NCBI RefSeq assembly: GCF_000092065.1
Contig: NC_009367.1
Coordinates: 464,470-528,469 of the forward strand
Source: Ostreococcus lucimarinus CCE9901
Taxonomy: Eukaryota > Chlorophyta > Mamiellophyceae > Mamiellales > Bathycoccaceae
Length of the DNA stretch: 64,000 bases
Reading direction: 5' to 3'
Part shown: positions 28,694 to 40,700 of the stretch, one piece after another
Numbering within the stretch: the stretch's first letter is position 1
Layout: the number at the start of each line of letters is the position of its first letter
Translations under genes and position numbers: made by a program
Notes under the pieces: generated by a model
The model's input: only the letters and a program-made list of their open reading frames with translations
The model's database searches: none
What the model was told of the DNA's origin: nothing

Positions 28694-29731
28694 TTACTTC
28701 CCCAGCGCGGTGACCAAATCGAGCTTGGCCGACGTCTTCTTGGTGAAATTTTCGAGGTGAGTCACGTGCTCAGCGACTTGGTTGGTGATCAAAAAGTTCT
28801 CCAAGCGACTCGGCGGTTGCGGAGCTTTGTAGTTGGGATCTTCTTCCGGAAGCAAGTCCTCCCCTGCGGCGCGTCGACGCGCGTTTTCTTGACGACGCTT
28901 GTGCAACCAGTGGGCGTGTTGCGACTGGTACCGCTGCATGTTGCGCTGGTAATACGCCACACGCTGCTGCTCGTTCGCGAAATCCTCCATGCACTCGCCG
29001 AGCAACTTCATGTTCTCCTCCACGAACGGCGCCGTGCTCAAATCCAATCTCTCGTAATCGGTGTCGTTGAGCGTCACATCCTTGTCTCGCATCAACTCGC
29101 CCATCACCGCCGTGGCGAGCGCGCTATTCCTAATCGTCAGCGGCACCTCCACCACGACATCATTCCACTTCAACCCTTTCTCATGAATCTGTTCCACGGT
29201 CAACTCTCCGTTGCCATTCTTATACGCCTCGATAAACTTTTCACTCAGTTTCAACGCCTTCAACGCGCACACGCCTTGCTCCGCGTACGTCGGATCGTAC
29301 GCCACGCACACGCAGCGCTGCAAGCTCTCGGAGTAGGACAAAAACGTCGCGATGAGTTCCTCGTTATAAAACGTCCCGAGATACGTGCTCTGATACCATC
29401 CAACGATGTTCGAATCCACATTAATCTCTCGCAAGCACCGCATCATGTCGAGTTGATACGCCGCGCCCTCCTCCGCGGCGAACGAGCCGTCCGGATCGTA
29501 CTGATCGTCCGCGGTCACCTTGGGAAACGGAAAGCACGCCGTCACGTCGAGGCTCGCGCCGATATCCAGCCCCAACAGCTGTCCGGTCGCGCTCCCGGGC
29601 GCGGCGTCGGCGCAATGTTTCATGATCTTGAGCGCGGCGCCGCCGTCGAGTTCGACGGCTTTTACCGGCGCCTTGGGCTCTTGCGGCTTCTTAGCGCCGT
29701 CGGACGCGGCCGCTTGGGTGGCAAAGCTCAT
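28694..29731 (-). CDS. eIF3h: Translation initiation factor eIF3 subunit h
   Basis: 345 residues from the ATG at 29731 (MSFATQ); the longer open frame to 29815 is not needed. The MPN domain runs from about residue 25 to 165: VELDGGAALKIMKHCADAAP, VTACFPFPKVTADD, then NIVGWYQSTYLGTFYN. The JAMM metal ligands are absent (GWYQSTYLG instead of GWYHSHP), as expected for the non-catalytic MPN of eIF3h. The C-terminal half has the eIF3h helix (YERLDLSTAPFVEENMKLL) and the basic linker HAHWLHKRRQENARRRAAGE. It belongs to the cytosolic eIF3 complex and in plants supports re-initiation after upstream reading frames. The match is strong across the length. Confidence 0.93.
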   Translation of the reverse strand: MSFATQAAASDGAKKPQEPKAPVKAVELDGGAALKIMKHCADAAPGSATGQLLGLDIGASLDVTACFPFPKVTADDQYDPDGSFAAEEGAAYQLDMMRCLREINVDSNIVGWYQSTYLGTFYNEELIATFLSYSESLQRCVCVAYDPTYAEQGVCALKALKLSEKFIEAYKNGNGELTVEQIHEKGLKWNDVVVEVPLTIRNSALATAVMGELMRDKDVTLNDTDYERLDLSTAPFVEENMKLLGECMEDFANEQQRVAYYQRNMQRYQSQHAHWLHKRRQENARRRAAGEDLLPEEDPNYKAPQPPSRLENFLITNQVAEHVTHLENFTKKTSAKLDLVTALGK

Positions 29732-30008
29732 CGTTCGTGCGATTCGTCGAGCGATGCGCGATTGCAGACGACGCGGGCGTCGTTCGACGGCGAGTGACGC
29801 CAGCGTTAGGGTCAAATTACGACGATACCGACGTTAATGTCCAGGGTTAGGACGTCGTCGAGAGCGCGGTTCGGGGACGAAAACGTCTCGCCGCGCGCTC
29901 GTTCGATGGGAAACGCGACGCGATCGAAAGCGCGAGCCTAATGGTGGTGATGTGATGTAATAATGACGCGGCACTAGTATGACAAGGGTGTGAGAGACGC
30001 CATCGAAA
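29732..30008. other. Intergenic region between eIF3h and IDH
   Basis: About 277 bases between two minus-strand genes. It should hold the eIF3h promoter and the IDH 3' end. No coding signal or RNA is seen. Confidence 0.45.
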
Positions 30009-31273
30009 TCAAAGACGTTCGGCGACGGCGTCGACGAATTGTTCGGTGGTTAAACCAGAGGGGCCGCTCAAATCGCGCGTGCCTTTGCCTTCGCGGAAGA
30101 GTTGGTGAATCACGGCGCGCATTTTAGCGGTAAACGCTAACGTACGCTCTTTGTCGACGTTGTGAACGTCGGCGGCGTGGTTCATGGCGCCGATTAAACC
30201 TTCAACCATGCCGAGAGGATTGAGAGAGGTCTCTTCGCCGCGCAGACGCGCTTCGTCCATGTCGGCGACGGTGCCGTGCGAGGCTTCAAATTCTTTGATA
30301 AGCGTACCGTTTTCATCGACGCCGACCAAGTTACTCGTGATGAAACCCGGGGACTTGTGGATCTGGGCTAACTCATCCGTCAAAACGTCGCCGTCGTAGT
30401 TGTGCGCCGCCATGCCGAATCCGCCTTGGCGCCATTGCACGAGCTTCATCGTCGCCGCGTCGGACAGTAAGTGCACGAGCTCGTCACCGGACTTCATCAC
30501 CCCAGCGTCGACGAACTTGGACTTGTACTCTTCGTCGAAAACTTTCTTCATGATTTGCCAAAACGGCTCTTGCCATTTGAACACCGTCTTCTTCGTCACG
30601 ACGTACGGCGTAATCTTCGCTTCGAGGCATCGACCGAAGAAGAAACGCGCGAGCTCGTGCACGTTATCGTACGGATTGTGGTACGTCACCACCGCCGCTT
30701 CGTTGTCGGTGATCGTGCGCGAATCGACCTCGACAGGTTTCCCCGCGTCTGGGCCTTCGCTCGGCGTAAACGTCGTGACCAAAGTCCCTTTGCCCACATT
30801 CTTGTACCCCGCCGCGTACTCCCCGCCCACGGCGTGTCGCTCGAAGAACACCGGTTTCTTATATCCCAATTCCACGCCATCGATGTGAATGGTGTCTCGA
30901 GAAATGGTAATCCCGTTCCATCCGCGTCGCATCGCGCCGTTCGGCGACCCCCAGCTCTTTCGCAACCCCAATCGTTTCACTTGATCCGCCGTCGGCGTCA
31001 CCGTCGGTTCCTTAAATATCGCCTTCACCGCCTTCCCGGCCTCGATCACGTCTCGCAGCACCTGATCTTCGGTATCGTCTCGATTCTTCGCTCGCAAATC
31101 AAACTCTCGCCACGCCGTCGTGTCCACGCGCGGCTCGATCCACTTCGCGCGAATCAAATCCATGACGTACGCCGTCATCTCCTCTCCCCGCACGTACACC
31201 ATCGGCGCCGCCGTGATCTTCGACGCGTTCGCGCTCATCATCCGTCGCGCGCTCGCGCTCGCGCGCGTCGTCC

Positions 31274-31304
<31 letters not shown>

Positions 31305-31406
31305 GATCGTTTTCGCCATCGCCATTCTTTCGCCTCGCGCGTGCGTCTGCGTCGTCATCGCGCGTCTCGACGCCCGCGCGATCGCTCGCGCGACGTCACC
31401 GCGCAT
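30009..31406 (-). CDS. NAD-dependent isocitrate dehydrogenase, homodimer (type II) class
   Basis: 465 residues from the ATG at 31406, with further ATGs at 31358 and inside the presequence. A Ser/Thr/Arg/Ala presequence with a Thr run precedes the catalytic core, which starts at APMVYVRGEEMTAYVMDLIR. Substrate motifs are KSWGSPNGAMRRGWNGI and the helix NYDGDVLTDELAQIHKSPG. The cofactor loop reads HGTVADMDEA, with Asp at residue 382 and Met at 383. NADP enzymes have Arg-His at these two sites, so the sequence predicts NAD use. Green picoalgae such as Ostreococcus tauri and Micromonas are known to carry just such a homodimeric NAD-IDH, related to NADP-IDHs rather than to the heteromeric mitochondrial enzyme. 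A mitochondrial TCA-cycle role is inferred. Confidence 0.92.
31274..31297. repeat. (TCG)n tract coding Thr run in the IDH presequence
   Basis: Eight TCG units on the plus strand, read as ACG on the minus strand within the IDH presequence. Confidence 0.85.
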
Positions 31407-31761
31407 CGCTCGCGTCGCGCGTCGCTCGCGTCGCGCTCTCGCGCGCCGCGCGCGTCGGTCGTCGCGGGTAACCGAAAACACCCGCGTGTGTGGGGGCTCG
31501 GTCAAGCCCACACGGACCAATACGACCCCGCGCGCGCGCGACGACGCGCCGCCCGCAGACGCGCGCGCGAGGACGTCGCGCGAGCGCGGCGACGAATCGA
31601 CGAGGGTTCGAGAGCGAACGTCGCGCGCGACGCGTGGACGCGCGGACGTCTGGACGCGCGCGCACGGCGTGAACGGTCGAGATTGAGGCGGCGGCACGAA
31701 CGACCGACGACGACGACGACGACGACGACGACGGCGCGGGACGCGAACGCGAGCGCGCGCG
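31407..31761. other. Divergent promoter region, IDH and HECT ligase
   Basis: About 355 bases with no ATG-initiated plus-strand frame. It holds a (CGA)n tract at 31705-31732 and otherwise GC-rich unique sequence. It must carry the promoters of IDH (leftwards) and of the giant HECT gene (rightwards). I see no named motif. Confidence 0.5.
31705..31732. repeat. (CGA)n trinucleotide tract
   Basis: Nine CGA units just upstream of the first plus-strand ATG (31762) of the HECT ligase transcript. Not translated in any gene called here. Confidence 0.85.
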
Positions 31762-34700
31762 ATGCGAGGGACGGCGTCGACGACGCGGGATTCCGCGGCG
31801 TGGACGGACGACGATGATGGACGCGGGAGCGATGCGAGACGGGATGCGGTGCGTGCGAGCGCGAGGAAGGGTGGACGCGCGCGCCGAGAGACGACATCGA
31901 CGAGACGAGACGAGACGAGACGAGACGAGGGTGGAGACGAGACGAGACGAGGCGAGGGTGGAAACGAGGGTGGAGACGAGTTTGTATGACTGACGATACG
32001 GTGGTTTCGAACGAGGCAGAGCCCGGCGGTTGTGGCGGTGGCGGAAGAGTTGCTCGCGTGCTCGCTGCCCGGTGGGGTGACGACGCGCGCGAGATTTGAG
32101 TGGAGGTACGGGAAGTGCGAGGAACGACACTGGGGCGACGTGTTCGCTCGATTCGCGGAGTACTTGACGCGCGAGGGTGTGCGCGCGATCGAAAATCGAT
32201 GGATTCGCGATCGCGGCGACGATGCGTCGGAGCGAATCGAGGCGTTTGCGGCGGTGAATTGGATCATGGAGTTCATGCGAGAGATTGTAGAAAATTGCGG
32301 CGAATTGCCGTCGTTTGCGCACGGCGAGGCTACGGCGTTGTTTTTGGAGTTCTTTGAAACGTGCGAGAGCGCGTTGCGGTTATTAGCGGCGGCGACGAGG
32401 CGATCCGTGGTTGGGCGAACGCCGCGTAACGCGTACTTTTCGTCGGACGTGTTTCAGCGGAGAGTGCGATTCATGCTTTCGAAGATTCACGCGCACATGC
32501 CGTTGAGCGCGGCGCACTTGAACGACGCCGACGAGAACGAGTCGAAAGCCTGTGAAGTCGTTGCGCACGAGTTATTCGTTGCCGAAGACCGCGAAGAGGG
32601 AAGTGGTCCGTTAGATTGCACGCGATACGAGTTTACAGTCGACACGACGTCGAGTGGTAGCGATGAAATAGTCTTCAAGGCGTCTGGCCGACGGGGGCTC
32701 GACCCGTCCGAGATGCACCGGCCGTATAATCGCGCCTCGAGCCTTGAGTGCTTAATCGATGACTTTTCACGACCTCAAATGTTCGATCCGGGCAAAGAAA
32801 TGGACTCTCTCAAAGACATCTCCGCGGCGTATTTTGGTGTGTTGGCACAGTTGTGGAGCAAATCGCTGCAAAGGACGCGGGCGGGTCGCGAGAAGGCGGC
32901 GCGTCTTTCGATCCTCGCGCAGCAAATCAACGTCCATCTAGGGAAAGGGGCGGAACCGAGCGATTTCGAGCTTTACGTTGAAGACGCGCAGACGACCGCA
33001 ATCAAGCTGTTGGACTTGATGCAGGTAGATTTAGGAGTCACGCCGTCGTTGCTCCTACGACGAGACGCGACAACTTTGCTGAGCGCGTACACAAACGAAC
33101 GCGCGAGCGGCTTTCAAGTTTGTCAAATCATGAGACGGCCAGCCGGTCGAGGAGCGCTTAGTCAATGCGTATCAACGATGACGGCGGCGTTGCTTGCGCC
33201 GCTGTCATCAAGTGATGCGGAAATCGATTTCGACGTCGTTCGCGACGCGAGGTGTTTGATGCATCTTGTCGGGATTTTGAGCACAACAACGCCTGGGTGC
33301 ACGGCGATAAGAGAGGCTGAGCTCCTTCCGCTTTTGATGTCAATTTTCAAGCTGGAGCGCCTCGAAGCGATCCCGGTGGTCGTGGACGTGGTGCATATCG
33401 TGGAATCGTATCTGGAGTTTCAACCCAACGCGGTCGTAGCGTTTAGAGAGTTGAACGGAACGGATTTGCTTTTGAAGCGCATGCGATACGAGTCCGTTAC
33501 GGCGATCGAGGAGCTGCGGGCGTCGGGACATCTCGATGACGTGGCGGATAGAAAACGAAAAATAGATAGTCTTTCTAGTTTAGAGGACGCCGAAACATCG
33601 CTCGCAGCGATGAAAAAGGCACCAAAGTACGTGAACTTTTATCGAAGAGTTTTGATCAAGGTTCTGATGCGAACATTGGCGTACACGAGTTTTGCGTACG
33701 GAGGAGCACGCATGCGAGTTCCCGGACTTTCGGATGGGACGTTGACTGATATCTTGGGAAGTGTATTGAAATACCCTCTCAAGTTTGGTCCTGGGGTGTC
33801 GTCGCTCACCGCGAATTTAGTGTGCGACGTCATTCATAACGAGCCGACGTGTTACGCCACGCTAGACGAAGCCGGTATTGTGGACGCATTCCTGAAGTTT
33901 ATCACTGAAACCATGTGGCCACTCGGCCGTAGTAAGGGTATGGCTAAAGTACTTTGCGCGATACCGACGACACTTAACGCGATATGTTTGAACGAGAAAG
34001 GGCAGGAAAAAGTGTTGAAGTCTTCGGCGTTGGTCTGCTTTCGAAAAATGTTTCAAGATAGTTCTTTCCCGTTGAACGCCGATACGTCGAGAATCGTCGG
34101 AACTGGGATCAACGAGACGCTGCGCCACATTCCAGCACTAAAAGACGTCAGTGTCGAAGTCTTGAACGACATATTGTCCGATCTCACGATACAACTTCGA
34201 AAGATATCAGATTCGGAGACGAATCTTGAGCACGCGTTCGTCAACAAGGCAGTCGTCGAGCAAATGCCAATATCGAAAACGCTTCAAAATGTGGCGAGGT
34301 TCATGGATGGTATTTTGCAGACTTCGCATATGTGCGCGCCGCTGGTTCAAGCTGGGGCTCTGGATTCCATGCTCAATATGTTGACATGCCCTCTTCCGGT
34401 TGAATTTTCGACATGTGCAAGCTACAACTCCATCAGTGTCGCGTGCAAATCGCTCATTAACCCGCCGGATCCCAGCAACTCGTATGCCGGCGCGAACACG
34501 CCGAATCTGTCAGACGACGTGATTCTCGCGTGCACTACCGTCGTTGAAAAGTATATGGCCTCTGCTGTTGATATCGGTGTGCAGATTGAAGAGTTTTACG
34601 TCCACGAGCTCGACAAGACAGGTGATGACATCGATAAATTAGCGACGTACGATATTTACAGCAAGACATTGAGCGAAAAGCACAAAGGTGACAAAGCAGC

Positions 34701-37700
34701 GTTGGACCGCGAAGTTCGGTTCTGTCGACAGACAAAATCACTGTGCCAGCGCATGGCTGCGCACGAAAGGTTGTGTGAACTTCTCGCGACTCTCGTGCAG
34801 CAAGTTCCGGTGATGTCTGCTGCTATCATGAATAAGCGACGTGACGATCCTCACGGCCCGATGATGGCCGAAAGCTTGTTCAACGCAGCGTTGGCGGCGT
34901 TCAATGAAGCGGTAAAGATTGAAGCGAAGCTTCGTTCACTCGCAGTGGAAATTCAAGCGGATGAAATGCCGTATTCACCGGTTTGGTGGCTGTACACTCG
35001 AGCGGATCTTTTTGTACGAGTTACAAGTGGTTTGTTTGCCGCGGTGGCAAAACTTTCGACAACGATGCGGCGACGTAAAGACTTGGGTCCAGAAGCTCAA
35101 AATTTCATCAAGCTTAGCGGAGAAGCAATAATTGCAGTTGCGCGCGAGATGACCAAAGCGTTTACGTCTCGTGTCACCGCACAGGCTGAGCTACTTCCGC
35201 CGAGTCACGCATCGAATGCTAAGATGGATTTTGAACAGCGCTGCTCGCACAATTTCCTTGCGTTGATTTACGAATCATTCTTCGATGACAAGAGAAATTC
35301 ACCGAACGGGGTCATGATCAACTACGCCGCTCGATGTGGGTTATTCGAGCAACTTTACACCCATTTTCAAGGCACGGTGGCTCTGACACAGAGTATATTA
35401 GAAACGTGCACCGGGGAAAAGGCTGAGCAAGGACATGTCGCAGCGGAATGTTACAGGACGTTGAGCTGCTTTGTGCGCATTTTCGTCTCTATATCCGACG
35501 TCAAATTGATGGCATCGAACAACTCGAATAAGCTCGCGCTTGGTACACGTCTTCCCGAACGCGTAGAAGATGATCCTATCTACGACAAGATGACAAAGTA
35601 CACACATATTTCTGACGCGTTCACTAACTCAAGATCTGCCATGGACTGGATTCATTGCTCTCTAAATGAAGCGTTGAAGTGTATTTGGCGGCCAGAAACG
35701 GACATTTTTGCGTCCGTAGCGGCAGGTCATGTGGATTCCGACGCACTAGTGCAGTGTCTACTCAACATCATTAGTGGAACCGAACAAGCCGTCATGTCCG
35801 AGCAACGTCGTGCCGCGTCGGTACCGCGTGCTCCACCGCGCCCGCCGCCACGGCAGTTTGTTCCATCAGAGACGATGATAGATTCCATCGTTGAGATGGG
35901 ATTCAGCAGAGGTCACGCGCATCACGCACTCGCAGCTGTGAATGGACAGAGTGTGGAGAGAGCGCTCGAGTACATGCTAACTCGACCAATGGAAGATGTG
36001 CCCGACGAAGCACCGACGGCGCCTTCAGAACCTGCACCGTCAGAGTCTACTGCGCTAGAGGAGACGGCGGACGCTATGGAAACAGCTCCTGTTGCTTTCA
36101 ATCACACGCACGCAGTCCAAGGTCGACTGCCTGCCATAAACGAGCTAGTTGCCGCGCTGTACGCCAATTTCCACATCAGTGCAGAGAAAGGTGCGACGCT
36201 TTTGCTCAAGGTTATTGAGAAACATGAGCTCATGAGCGGCCTCAGTCGTGATGAGTGCATATACGCTCTCACGGACGAAGTCGTGCGCACGCGTACGCCG
36301 AAGATCGGTAGAGATGAGGTGTATGCGATCAAGCACTATGCGTTCGTTGAGGCGCTCGCTAGGCAAGGTGATGAAGTGTTAAGAAGAGCGCTATGGATAA
36401 AGGGTTCGGTAATTGATTCACAAGTCGAAACATTTATCGCCGAGGTCGACAAAATCTGCGCTGCACAAAAGACGGCCTCATTGGAGACGTTTTTAAAAGA
36501 TGTGCCGTTGTCGTTTGTGCCTTTGGCAAACTGCATCAATGCTGCGGCATGCCTGCAAAAGCATCGTGACTCCGACGCCAGTGCCAGAAATTACTCCAAG
36601 TTCGGTTTTCTGAACGACGGTCATAAGATTGCGTTGGCCGATGCGTGCGTCGAGTGCTTGATAGCAATCGTTAAAAATTCAGGCGAACTCGCGAGTGATT
36701 ATGAATCGCACTCCGTCCAAGCCGTGATTCTTGATCTGCTAGCAAATCTATCACGTGACAACGTGATTGCGGATCGCATCGCTTCGAATTCATTCGCCGA
36801 CAGCAAGGATGGAGCCGCAATATCTAAGAGAAGTTTTGCACACACGCTCTTTACATGCTTTTGGAACAACACCAACGACAGTGTTTCGGTCATTTTGAGG
36901 CACATGGTGAACGATCCCCGGACATTACAATTCGCCATGGAGCTTGAAATTGTCAAGAGCATCACCAAGCCTCCGATGGGTAGAGACTCCAAGGTTGCAC
37001 TCAAGACATTCTGCGTCGCCATGAAAAATATAATTGAGCGAGATTTTGATTGCTTTGAAGCGGCATTCGCAAACGTCGCCGAAATCAGAACTATGGCGGA
37101 TACACCGCTGAGTACACCTCGGGAGTACGTCATCCCGACGGCTGAAGTGAAAGCAATGCAGTCGCTTCCAACCGTTCGATTGACAAAGAACTTAAGAATG
37201 GTCGTGGAAGTACTTGTTGCAGTAGCGACAGAGCCGATTCATCAAGCCCCATTGACGAAGCTCGAGCGACAAGCCGCAGCTTTCCGTCTGCTCACCGAAT
37301 TGGTTGAGGTATATCCATCAAGTGTGAAGGCTTTGATGGATATGGACGACCAGACTGACATTTTCCGCAACATTCTTCGTTATCAACTGCCGTCGAGCAG
37401 AAGAAGTTCCTCAAGTGAACAGACGGGAGTTTGGTGCGGGTGCGAAAACGCGGCGTTCTTCCTCGCAACTTTATGCGTCAACAGCCAAAAAGCGCGAACG
37501 AAAATAATTGAGAAAATGCTTGTGCTTCTGAAGGAGCCGGACTTAACGCAAGAAACAGCTTCAACTTGCGCCGATAAAGGTGATTCTCTAGTTCCAAAGC
37601 ACGCATTTGTGGATTTATTGCACTCTCTTATGGATTACGGTTTGGCGCGTGGCTATCAGAGCGGTGAACGCATTCGCAATCGGGTAGTCTTTAATCTCCA

Positions 37701-40700
37701 ACAAGGAGTTCTTAAGACGATGTACAGTCTAAAAGTCCCAGAGCGGATCATTGAACTCATTGAAGAGACAAACGTCGTTGGCGCTGCGCGCGAAAAACGT
37801 GGCAATCCAGGATTTCTTCGAGTAACGCTCGCAGTACTCGAAGCTCTAGTTGTTCGATCTACTAAGAGCAAACGCGAAAGCAGGCTTACTCGCATCGGTA
37901 ACATGGTTCGTGCGGTAAACGCTGCACGGGTACCCAGCGGTGAGGAAGTTGAAGAGAGACGCGCACTAACCGAGCAGATGCTCCAGAATTTGCTTGAACA
38001 CGCTGCAGGAGGAAACATTCAAGTCGCTCGACTCGAAGATGACCTCGACGGAATGCCAGAAATCGAAGGTGTTCATCCTGTATTCGGAGGAGACGATGGC
38101 GATGCCGACGGCATCGATGCAAATGATGGTCACGAGAACTCGGACGATGATTCTGAGATGGAGGTTGACGACGACCACGACCACGATTCCGATGAAGCCA
38201 ACGAAGAAGGAATGCACGAATCCTCAGACGAAGAACAATTGAGCGAATCGGGCGAATCAGGTGAATCAAGTGGAACGAGCGACTCAAGCGAAGAGGACTC
38301 TGAAGAGGAAGAAGAAGAAGATGATGAAGAAGGCGAAGAAGCCATGGCAGATGACTTTTACGGAAGCGACATGGATCACATCGATCCTGATCCTGGAAAC
38401 GATGTCTTGGAAATGTCTGACGATGCTTTGTATGACGAAGATGGTGAGGAGTTCGATTATGATGATGGCGGTGGTTCCGATGATGACGATGACGACGATG
38501 AAGAGGAAGGCGATTTTGAAGAACCTAGCTCGCCACAGTCATCATATACGTCGCCGTCTGGGGTACGCGTGCTGCCTCGCGCTACACATTCAGGCAGTCA
38601 TGTTGAACGCACATCCAATCTTGGTTCGAGGGATCACATTTCTGTCTCGAGAGCCCAGGTTGAAGCATGGTTCGCCACAGATTACTCTAGCGTCATGTCA
38701 GGTGCCGATCCGAGAGTCGAGGCACAGACAGTTGGCGAACTGCAGATTGCAGGAGGGCAACGAGCACAAGTTTCCACAGAGGACGAAAGACAGCAGACAC
38801 TCAGCGAATCTCGTTCTGAGGGACAACTACGGGGACATAATCGCGAGCACTCTCCTCGTTCTTCTTCTGTGAATGCTTCCGAACTCTTCAATCGTAGAGA
38901 TGTGCCTTTTACTTCGTCTCTTCGTGAACAAACACAAAGAATTGCACGCGCGACCCTGGGTGACCCTTCACTTCTTGCGAGAGGAAATCCTCCGGTGCAT
39001 GGCAGTCCCTGGCACACGTGGTCGCAATCCGAAACGGGCGTTCCGCCTGCGTTGAACCACGAAGGCATTAACGTGCAAAGAGTCGGCACGAGTTTAAATA
39101 TCACTCTCTCGACACCCATGGATTTTAGTTCGAGATCTCGCTCGTTGCACGACGTGCTCAATTCTATCAGCGGGGAAATGGCTCGCTTGGCCGTTCGTCC
39201 ATCGCATTTAGAAATTTTGGATCCTTTATCGTCGGCAAAAGCAATCCTGTGGCTCGGGGATGGATCCTTTCAGGCAACAGCACCGGCTGAATTCAGCGTT
39301 CGGAATCAAACAATTTGGAGCCTTGATGGAAGGAATGCCCGAGCAAGTTTCTGGTCAAACGCAGTGTGCATGAGTATCGGCGAGTCTTTGGCGACTTCTG
39401 GTACTTTTTTGTCCCATTTGGACACCGCGGAACTCGCGACATCGTCATTGGTTTCCAGTGAGCGAGACAAGGAAAACGTCAACGGAAATCTGGCAGAAAT
39501 CGTGGACGAATCGCCCGAAGAGCGGACAGCGCGACAACGCCGAGAAGCGGCGGCACTGGACATAAGCGCAAATGAGCTCTCCATGGTTACAGAAGATTTA
39601 CGAGATGGATTTTTGAATGCGAATAGACTAGTTGCCCGTGCGCGCGAGCAAGCACCGGAAGCTGCTAGCGACCTCAACTTGATCGGCGCTGAGTTTCTTA
39701 GCGCCATGCCAGCCGATATTCAGCGCGAGTTGATACAACGCACTACCTCCGGAGCAAACAGATTGTTGACGAGGATTCAGCATACCGAAGCCAGTCCTTC
39801 GGTATCCGCGCCTCGGCCTCGTGCAAATAGCCCAACAACTACAGTGATAGACACTGCGCCGTTGGAGATTGGAAATATGATGTTTGGTGAAGGCTGGGAT
39901 GGCCGTCTAGACCGTCACGAGCAAATGTCATGGAATGACATCGAGCGAATCCGTCAGTCGTCAACGCGCGACGCAGTCGCTCCAGAAGATTTCAAGCCGT
40001 TAAAAGTGAACGTCGAATTGCGCCATCAGCATATTCGAACGTTGTTGCTTTTGTTCTTTGTTCAGACTATCGACTTAAAGGATACTGTGAACAAAATATG
40101 TGTAAACTTGTGCGTGGTGGACCAAAACCGCGAGTCAATTTTGCGCCAGATTATCGAAACTGTGATCATGAACACGATGGATCGTGCTGATCCTCGTTTC
40201 ATCGAGTCCACTTTGAGTTCTCCTAACGCCAAGGGTCTTGAGCCAAGCGCGGCGATGGAAGTAGCCATGGCGCGCTCGCTGTGCGCGAATCTGAGCGAGC
40301 GTAACGGAGCACGCAAGGAGATGGTGACGAGACGACTTTTGACGCTTCTGTCGCAACTCATTAGTCGAAACAGGCACGTACATGGGACATATCGCGTTCG
40401 TGGCGTTAATTTGACGTGCGTGAAACTTTTCTTTGCGAAGGATGAGGACGCAAGTATGGTAAACTTTCTCACAAATCAGAAGGAGAATGGCGAAGCTGTG
40501 TTGCGATCTGACGCTGGCGTGAGCACCGTGGATATACCACTCCTTTCTTTCCTGGTCGGACTTCTCGCACACGCATCGCAATTTCATGACCAAAAGAATA
40601 TTGAGCTGTGCGCGACGTGCACTGACGCTTACCTCACAAAGTTTCTTGCGGCTACGCCCAAACCCAACATCGGGCCCAAAGGCTTGTCAACCGCCGCCAC

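Noticed and set aside
31896-31980. CRISPR-like or regulatory array at the GACGA repeats
   Set aside because: Units are short, imperfect and contiguous with no spacers. It is a minisatellite inside the proposed intron.
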